Positions 58,001-64,000 of a stretch of DNA of 64,000 nt are shown here, piece after piece. The stretch is from Jacaranda mimosifolia. Its lineage: Eukaryota > Streptophyta > Magnoliopsida > Lamiales > Bignoniaceae. Every line of letters starts with the position of its first letter. The stretch's first letter is position 1. The notes below the pieces were generated by a model that was not told where the DNA came from, ran no database searches, and saw only the letters and a list, made by a program, of their open reading frames with translations. Location of the stretch: positions 30,542,230-30,606,229 of the forward strand of contig CM032121.1 in the NCBI GenBank assembly GCA_018894105.1, given 5' to 3'. The translations under genes were made by a program, and so were the position numbers.

Positions 58001-58440
58001 TGTGGTAAACCAATCTTCTCTTGGGCACATGTGGTAGGAACAACCACTATCCAAAATCCATTCAGAGTTTATTAAAGTTTCAGCAATGTTGAGAACAAGC
58101 CCACCATCAGACTCATCCTCAACAATTCTTGCGACATCATTCTATTTCTGATCAGAAGTTTCACCTGCATCATTTGCCTTTCCTCATTCCGGACAATTTC
58201 GTTTCCAATGCCCCTTTCCACCGCACCTAAAACACTTGTCACCATTTCTAGGCTTTGTTCGAGACTTCGATCGACCTCTACTCTTTCCCCTTTTCTCTCG
58301 GTCTCCCTTTTGTCTCGGTCTCCCTTTTGCCACCAATCATTCCCCATTTTCACCATCGTTGCTGCCCACGATATGTTTTCTCAACTCGTTGAAATTTAAT
58401 GATGCCTTCACATCCTCCATTGAAATCGTATCTCTCTTGT
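55028..58440 (-). pseudogene. Copia pol (protease, integrase, RT, RNase H), broken
   Basis: After the gag stop, pieces read in order: zinc knuckle CFRCGGKGHWKRNCPE (~58200); protease ILDSGCSYHMC (~58050); GAG-pre-integrase LWHMRLGHMSERGMSEL; integrase with IHSDLWGPSQ, RLRTDNGLEFCN and HNGVAEWMNRTILERA (57604-57130), so the D, D and E are kept; RT with VGCKWIYKKKEG, MDVKTSFLHSELEEQIYMSQ and LYVDCMLIA, where the YVDD pair reads VD-C; then LMYDIVCTRSDISHAVSVVS and RNase H ending KHIDVRYHFVRDMV (55028). Stops lie at about 57720, 57600, 57254, 56315 and 55871, and the frame changes near 55690. Some stops look like C-to-T changes. Confidence 0.92.
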
Positions 58441-58501
58441 ACAACAAAGTAGTAACCAAGTGCTCAAAAGATTTTGGTAGAGAACACAAGAGAATTAAGA
58501 C

Positions 58502-58942
58502 TTAATCCTCATCATCAATTTTAACATCTATATTAACGAGATCCAAAATCACCTTATTGAAAAAATCAATATGTTGAGTGATAGATGTACCTTCCTTCAT
58601 CCTCAATGTATATAATTGCTGTTTCAAATACAGTTGATTTGTCAGGGACTTCGTCATATATAGACTCTCCAGCTTCTTCCATAAATCCGCTGGCGTACTT
58701 TCCGTGGTGACCTCTCTCAGTATGTTATCCACCAATGATAACACCAGAGTACTGTAAGCCTTCGCCATGAACTCGTCCTTCTCTTCGTCCTTCAGCATTT
58801 CTGGCGCGGAATTTCTGCCCTTTAACGCTCTTTCTAATCCTTGTTGACACAGGAGGGCGTGAACCTTCATCTTCCACAGCCCAAAGTCATTCTTCCCATC
58901 GAATTTCTCTACCTCGTATTTCATTCTTGACATCTGATCCAA
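58502..58942 (-). pseudogene. Copia gag, N-terminal part
   Basis: MDQMSRMKYEVEKFDGKNDF starts just inside the primer-binding site. LWKMKVHALLCQQGLERAL and LWKKLESLYMTKSLTNQLYL follow, the UBN2-type gag of plant Copia elements. It ends at TAA after IDVKIDDED, where relatives continue (next codons read VLILLCSLPKSFEHLV), so the stop is probably a mutation. Confidence 0.92.
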
Positions 58943-58960
58943 CCTGCTCTGATACCAATT

Positions 58961-59534
58961 TGTTGAAACCCAGGAGGATCTATTGAGAAAACAATGAAAT
59001 AATAGTAAAGTAATTCGATGTAAAGTGACAACAAGATTTAACGTGATTCGGTGATGTGCCTAATCCACCCAAGGAATTTTATTAATCTCAAATCAAAGTA
59101 CAAGTACAAAGTTGAATCCCACAAATCTCACGAAAACAGCTAACACCTTCATTCTAAACTCCGTCTTGAGAGAATTACTCAAAAGCAGTAAAGAAGTCCT
59201 TTGTTATGTTCATGATACTTTCCTGGAAGAAAAAACACTAAATTTATACCCGAAAACAAAGCCCAAGGCCCGTGGGCCTGTGTCGCGCACTGGGGCGCAC
59301 AAAACTTGCACCCCAGCGCATCTTTCTTGTACTAGGGCAGAAACTTTGCGTTGGGGTGCAAAGTTACTGTTCACCATACGCCGGGGCGTACCTTACCTCG
59401 CGTCCCGACATGCGGTGTCCTTCCAACACACGCTGGGTTGTGTTCTCAAGCCCATTTCGACCACTTTGCTCCATTTCGCTCCATTTCTTCCATTCCTTGT
59501 CAATTTTACCTCAAATTTCAAGGCAAAATCAACA
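58961..59534 (-). repeat. 5' LTR of the Copia element
   Basis: 574 bp, TGTTGAAACC...AAATCAACA on plus. It shares GATCTATTG and TTCGATGTAAAGTGACAACA with the other LTR and lacks part of the GC-rich segment. Confidence 0.9.
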
Positions 59535-59539
59535 AAATA

Positions 59540-61697
59540 TTATATAGAAAATTCTAAGACCTATGCATAAGTCGAATCATTGACTATGAAATATAATTAA
59601 AAGATTTTTCATTTTATCTTTACTGGAATATTTGACAAGAAAATATCAATGACACACGTATGTATGTACTACTAAAGCTTTACTTAGTATTTCTTTTTCC
59701 TTTTTTCGAATTTTTGTGATTCTTTGTTTCAATTATGCATATAAACCATGATAATCATTGGCATGGCTTCTGAAAGTGTTGAAAGTAATCAAAGTTCCAG
59801 ATAAGAAGAGCTGATATACTTCAATGTGATAGTAGAAAAAGAGCTAGGCGATCAAAATTACATTCCAAATGGCTTAGATTTGCAGAACTATGAATCTGAA
59901 AATATAAAAGGATGAGATTCTCATATCAAGCTCAGATTTTATAAAAAGTATAGAAACAAAAATGAGAAACCCTGTCATATCCAAATAACTCCTAATGCCC
60001 TTTCTACAAGACGGGCATAATTAAAGTTAAATATACCTACAAGAGTAGGAGAATTAAGAAGCATGTGATGGCGAGAAGAAGAGCATATGTGCAGAACATG
60101 AGAACCTCTTGAATTTCATTATCTATCCCAATAGCAGGCTTGCCATCATACGAGACCAGATCATGAGTGAATACAAGAATAACGGATAACTAAACAAGTT
60201 CTCTGAGAAAAATCTCAAGGTGCATTTTTAGAAAACCTAGTTGATTTTGCTAAAGCCAAGTCATCATCACCCAAACTGAATAGAGCATTTTAAGGTAAGT
60301 ACTGAGTAAATTATCTTTGGTGATAGCATGCATAGGTTGCTAAATGACCTCACTTTCCTCATATCATTGAGGCTCTTAAATTAAAATATTTATGGTCCTC
60401 TATCTATTATGTCAATGACTTAAAACTCAAGGCCACTGTCTACGTACACATCTGGGTAAATTTTGTTGTTTGTGGCTATACATTGTGTTTTCCATTGGAT
60501 TTCATAATTTATTGCAAAAAAGGTGGAAAGAAAAAAACTCCAGACATTTCTTGCATTTTCTACATTCATTCTGAGCACAATATTATAAATTCGTAAGAGA
60601 ACAAAAACGATGGTAATCCACAGTTTTGGGCTTTGAAATGAGCAATTATCTTCTTTTACAAATTAATATTGATTTGTAATATTTAAAATCAATATACAAA
60701 TTAATATTAAAAAGCTATTTATTGAGTAGCAATATGTTTTTAATACTATCAAAAAATTTCAAACTTTGTGGGTTTTTTGAATGTACATGTGATGTACATG
60801 TAGATCATGAAAATTTATATGAAAACTAGAAAGGGGTGCACCGTGCAAAAGCGCGGTGCCATGCCCGTTTGATTTATATTATATGTGTATATATTTTTAT
60901 GTATGTAAAAAATATATGGACACATAAATAGAGAAATAGTAATATAGTGATTCATTATGCAAATATGATAACTCAAAATTATGGTAAAACCATTTTTATA
61001 TGAAAGTCACAAAAAATTATATAATATGAATACCATTGCTTAATGCAAGGAATTTATAAAGCTTTCTTTAGATTTATTAGTTGCTCATCTCTAATTTTTC
61101 TAGCTTGTTCTCCATTACAAGATAAAATATACAAAATGAGAGCTTAAAAGTCATAGCTTTATGTGATCACATAACAAAAGGAAGGCTAGATAGAGGAGAA
61201 TTATAAGGCTGCTCAAGTGTCTATAATTTGGTGCTATTGTAAATATTTTAGCAAGCTAATTAAACTCTATATTGTGGAGAAGTATTGACCAAAAGGTACT
61301 TGTTTCAGACCTCCATTAAGGAATTATTGTATTCCTTTTTAGTACAAAGTTTTTCCTTTCCTTTTTTCTCCTACAAATTGGTTGAGTACTTGAGTTATTT
61401 TGCCTTCAATTCGAACTTTTTTTTAAAAAAAAAATTCTTTTGAAATTAATCACCAAATTAGTTACAAAAGAATACAATAATTTGTAACATTAGAGCACTA
61501 AATAAAGAAGTACTGCTTTCCTTACAAGACAAAAAAATTGTAATTGTACAAAGAGAAGAATCTTACAAGGAATAGATGGCTCATCCTTGCCAAGCGAAAA
61601 GCAACATGTCGGCAACTTCTCCATTTTGGGCAACACAGTTTTGTGGTCCTCTTTCAAGCAATTTTAAGGTCATTAAAAGTAAATTGAAGAAGAGTAT
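59540..61697. other. Intergenic DNA, no firm gene
   Basis: AT-rich. A minus-strand open stretch at 60038-60200 with an acceptor-like TTGTTTAG before it reads HDLVSYDGKPAIGIDNEIQE and a hydrophobic tail; it may be an exon remnant. GTGCAAAAGCGCGGTGCCAT near 60850 resembles a segment near 51972 and may mark a repeat family. Nothing else seen. Confidence 0.45.
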
Positions 61698-63164
61698 GTT
61701 GGAATAGTGCCCCGCAAGCCAATTAGATTGGCCTTGTAAATTATTTCCTTGTAAGACAATCTTAATTGAATGATATTCATTATATGACCATCTTCATCTT
61801 ATGCTCATTATTTGCTTCACTGGCATTTGGATGAAGCCCTTATATCACATTAGACTACGGGACTTGATCAAGCATTGGATGGTGATAATGGAATAAGTCT
61901 TACATGGCCGTGATCTTAAATCTTCCAAGTCATAGGATCTTACGAGACAGAGCATCTAAGATCCGAATAGATTTGCACTAACGATGCATAAATCCAAGGG
62001 TTGGATGTTGCTCCGTTCCATAAGCAATCTCATATGAGATATGGACGCATGTTAATGGGTGCTTGTTAGAGAACAAGGTACTGAAGGCCCGCCAGGAGAA
62101 TCCACTAGATAGCCGAAGTGGCAAGTTCTCCAACTTATGCTAGTGCATATTATTAGTCATTTGACTTGAGGATCCATGATAGCCTTGTGTTTGGTCCTTA
62201 TGCTTTGACTCTTCCTTCGTCACTTTGCGGGCCACTCGGGTTGAGATTGGGCATGAGCTACTAGACATGGAGGTTTGTGAGATCTAAGAAGGAATCCAAC
62301 TCCTGCTTTTGTGAAGGGCGAGTGCATTTCCTATGCATTTTATAATGATGGATTCCAAGAAATCCTTGCACAAGGTGATGTGACAATTTGTAAAGGTGTT
62401 TCCAAAGATGACGTCACTAAGGGAATCGAACATTGAGAATAGAAGCACAGTATGGAGACTATTAGGGAGCCGATTAATATCTTGCCCTAGGCTTCTTTCA
62501 GGACATAGCAGACGGAAGGACTGTATTTGCATGGTACGCGTAATGTTAGAATGGTTCTTCAAGAGCATTCATTTTTGCCAATTAGTTGGGCTCCATGGGC
62601 TTGAGGTTGGACATTGACCATTAAGATTGGGTACTCTTCAATTAATGAGATTAATTGAATTAAGTCGCTTAGTTTAAAGGAGTTTAAACTAATGCGAATA
62701 TTTGATATTCCATAAGTCACAAGGAGTTGTGAGCCCATTTCTAATGAATGGTAGAACCTAATGGGTCACACACAAAAGCCAATAGCATGACCTATTGAAA
62801 GAAGGAGAATTTTCTAAGAGTTAGAAAATTCATGACCGAATTTGAAGGAGGTGAAAATTGGAGTCATTTTTGGCTTGATCAATTTAAGAGTTAAATTAAA
62901 ATCAATTGATTAAGAGTTAATTAATTGATGCCACATGACTATCAATTGATCAAGTTAATTTAAGAGTTAAATTGATTTTGAATAGCTTAAAGAGTTAAGC
63001 ACTTTGACTTAAGAGTCAAGTCAAAAGGATTATTAATTAAATTAAAGTGTTTGATTTAATTAAAATTGGAGAGTTTATTTTGGAGAATATTATCAAATGA
63101 AGGATTCATTTAATATGGAATTGGAATTCATTTGGAAGTCATTTCATTGGATAAAATGCAAATT
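61698..63164 (+). repeat. LTR-like or LARD-like repetitive sequence
   Basis: It starts TGTTGGAATAGTGCCC, an LTR-style terminus, and continues with low-coding sequence such as CAAGCCAATTAGATTGGCC, GGGTCACACACAAAAGCC and repeated TTAAGAGTTAAATTGA motifs. No matching second copy or primer-binding site lies in the window. The minus-strand ORF at 62284-62568 looks accidental. The call rests on style and recollection of similar plant LTRs. Confidence 0.4.
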
Positions 63165-64000
63165 CACTACAACAAATTGCACTTCTTGTAACAAAAATTT
63201 TGGTAACAAAGTAAAAATTCGTTAAAAATCATGATTTTTCATAATGAGACTAGAATTTTGTTACTAAAGTACTCATCTTGGATAAACAAGAAAAATATTT
63301 GGTACCTTTAATAAATATTTATTACCCAAAATTTTTATTCTTTTGTAACTAAAGAAAAATTCGTTACAAAAACTGAAGTATTGTTACAAATAATTTTTCC
63401 TACCTTTTAGGAAGACATATTTGTAACAAAAGTTTCTACATTTTGTTACGTTGACAAATTTGTTACAATTAAATTTTTATAGTAACAAATATATTTGTTA
63501 CTACAGTTAATAATTTACCCTCTAAAATTTTTTTCCTTCCAAAATTTTGTTATATGAAAATGGTAACAAATACTTTTTTTACTAATTTAAAATCACAATT
63601 AAATAAAGTCCCTTTTCCATCTAAAAATGTATTCCCTCCAAATTTGCTCCAAAGTTTCTTCCTTCAAAATTTTGTTCCCTCCATAAATTAATTTAATTTA
63701 AAGTGTAAAAAATATTTTAGTTATTAATATCACATGTCATCACAATTAAAAATTTTCTCCAAAAATTGGCACCTCCCTATATGCCCATGTCACCCTTCAC
63801 CATAGTTAAAAAAATTAAAAATTAAATTAAATATCTAAAAAGTAAAACACAAAATTATTCTTTATTTGGATCTACTTAGATCTTCATGTCAAACCATTAA
63901 TTGGTTTAACAAATTTATAATTAAATAAAGTACAAATATTAAGAAAACCCAAATCCCCCCTTCAAACCAGCCACACCTAGCCCAACGGAAAGCTCAATTG
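63165..64000 (+). mobile_element. CACTA (En/Spm) transposon, left end, partial
   Basis: CACTACAACAAAT begins at 63165, the hallmark terminus of plant CACTA elements (CACTACAAGAAA type), preceded by ATT as a possible 3-bp TSD copy. The next ~400 bp hold many subterminal motifs in both orientations (TTTGTTAC, GTAACAAA). No coding region is reached before the window ends. Confidence 0.78.

Larger units (their letters stand above)
54259..59534 (-). mobile_element. Ty1/Copia retrotransposon, 5.3 kb, broken
   Basis: A perfect 5-bp target duplication AAATA (54254-54258, 59535-59539) flanks LTRs beginning TGTTGAAA and ending AAATCAACA on plus. Coding is on minus in the order gag, protease, integrase, RT, RNase H, the Copia order. 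The primer-binding site TGGTATCAGAGC (58946-58957) matches initiator tRNA-Met. LTRs look about 95% alike where they align, so it is younger than the Gypsy elements. Several stops and at least one frameshift disable it. Confidence 0.95.

Noticed and set aside
62284..62568. 94-residue minus-strand ORF
   Set aside because: Lies in LTR-like repetitive DNA; no domain or homology recognised.

Overview
The window is nuclear DNA of a flowering plant, most likely a eudicot; the species cannot be fixed from the sequence. The evidence is plant-specific genes (RCCR/ACD2, a 986-residue PLS-class PPR protein, a plant BAT2/PRRC2-like gene with GT-AG introns and a 5'UTR intron), plant-type transposons, and an inserted piece of plastid DNA containing trnF.

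Genic island, 1-13.9 kb. The 5' part of a red chlorophyll catabolite reductase gene (minus strand, running off the left edge) diverges from an intronless PPR gene (plus) across a 359-bp shared upstream region. The PPR gene converges on a seven-coding-exon minus-strand gene for a predicted 2463-residue BAT2_N protein. That gene's TATA box lies about 10 bp from a possible MITE.

Mutator-like element, 14401-26764. This 12.4-kb MULE is bounded by diverged ~140-bp terminal inverted repeats and a perfect 9-bp target duplication (CTAGATTAT). It carries two convergent genes. On the left is a PB1 + MuDR/DDE + SWIM + CCHC transposase with three exons and one frameshift. On the right is a ULP1-like cysteine protease gene of the Kaonashi type, with eight exons and a stop in the first. 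Almost all its non-coding DNA (two first introns, one further intron, the space between the genes) consists of different tandem arrays that share a short TGTACT/TATACT-like motif.

Retrotransposon block, 27.9-50.1 kb. Two related, decayed Ty3/Gypsy elements of the Tat type lie in the same orientation. Each has gag, protease, RT-RNase H, a second RNase H, integrase and a long antisense ORF downstream of pol. The first has intact ends and a GATAT target duplication. The second has a shortened 5' LTR.

Mixed remnants, 50.1-64 kb. These are an 898-bp hAT relic with an 8-bp target duplication (CCTATTTA) and a 27-C tract; a nuclear plastid insertion with a mutated trnF; exon-like remnants of an unidentified gene cut by a younger Ty1/Copia element (minus strand, TSD AAATA); an LTR-like sequence; and the left end of a CACTA transposon that leaves the window.

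The working genes are confined to the first 13.4 kb. The rest is transposons and their relics, most coding parts of which carry stops or frameshifts.
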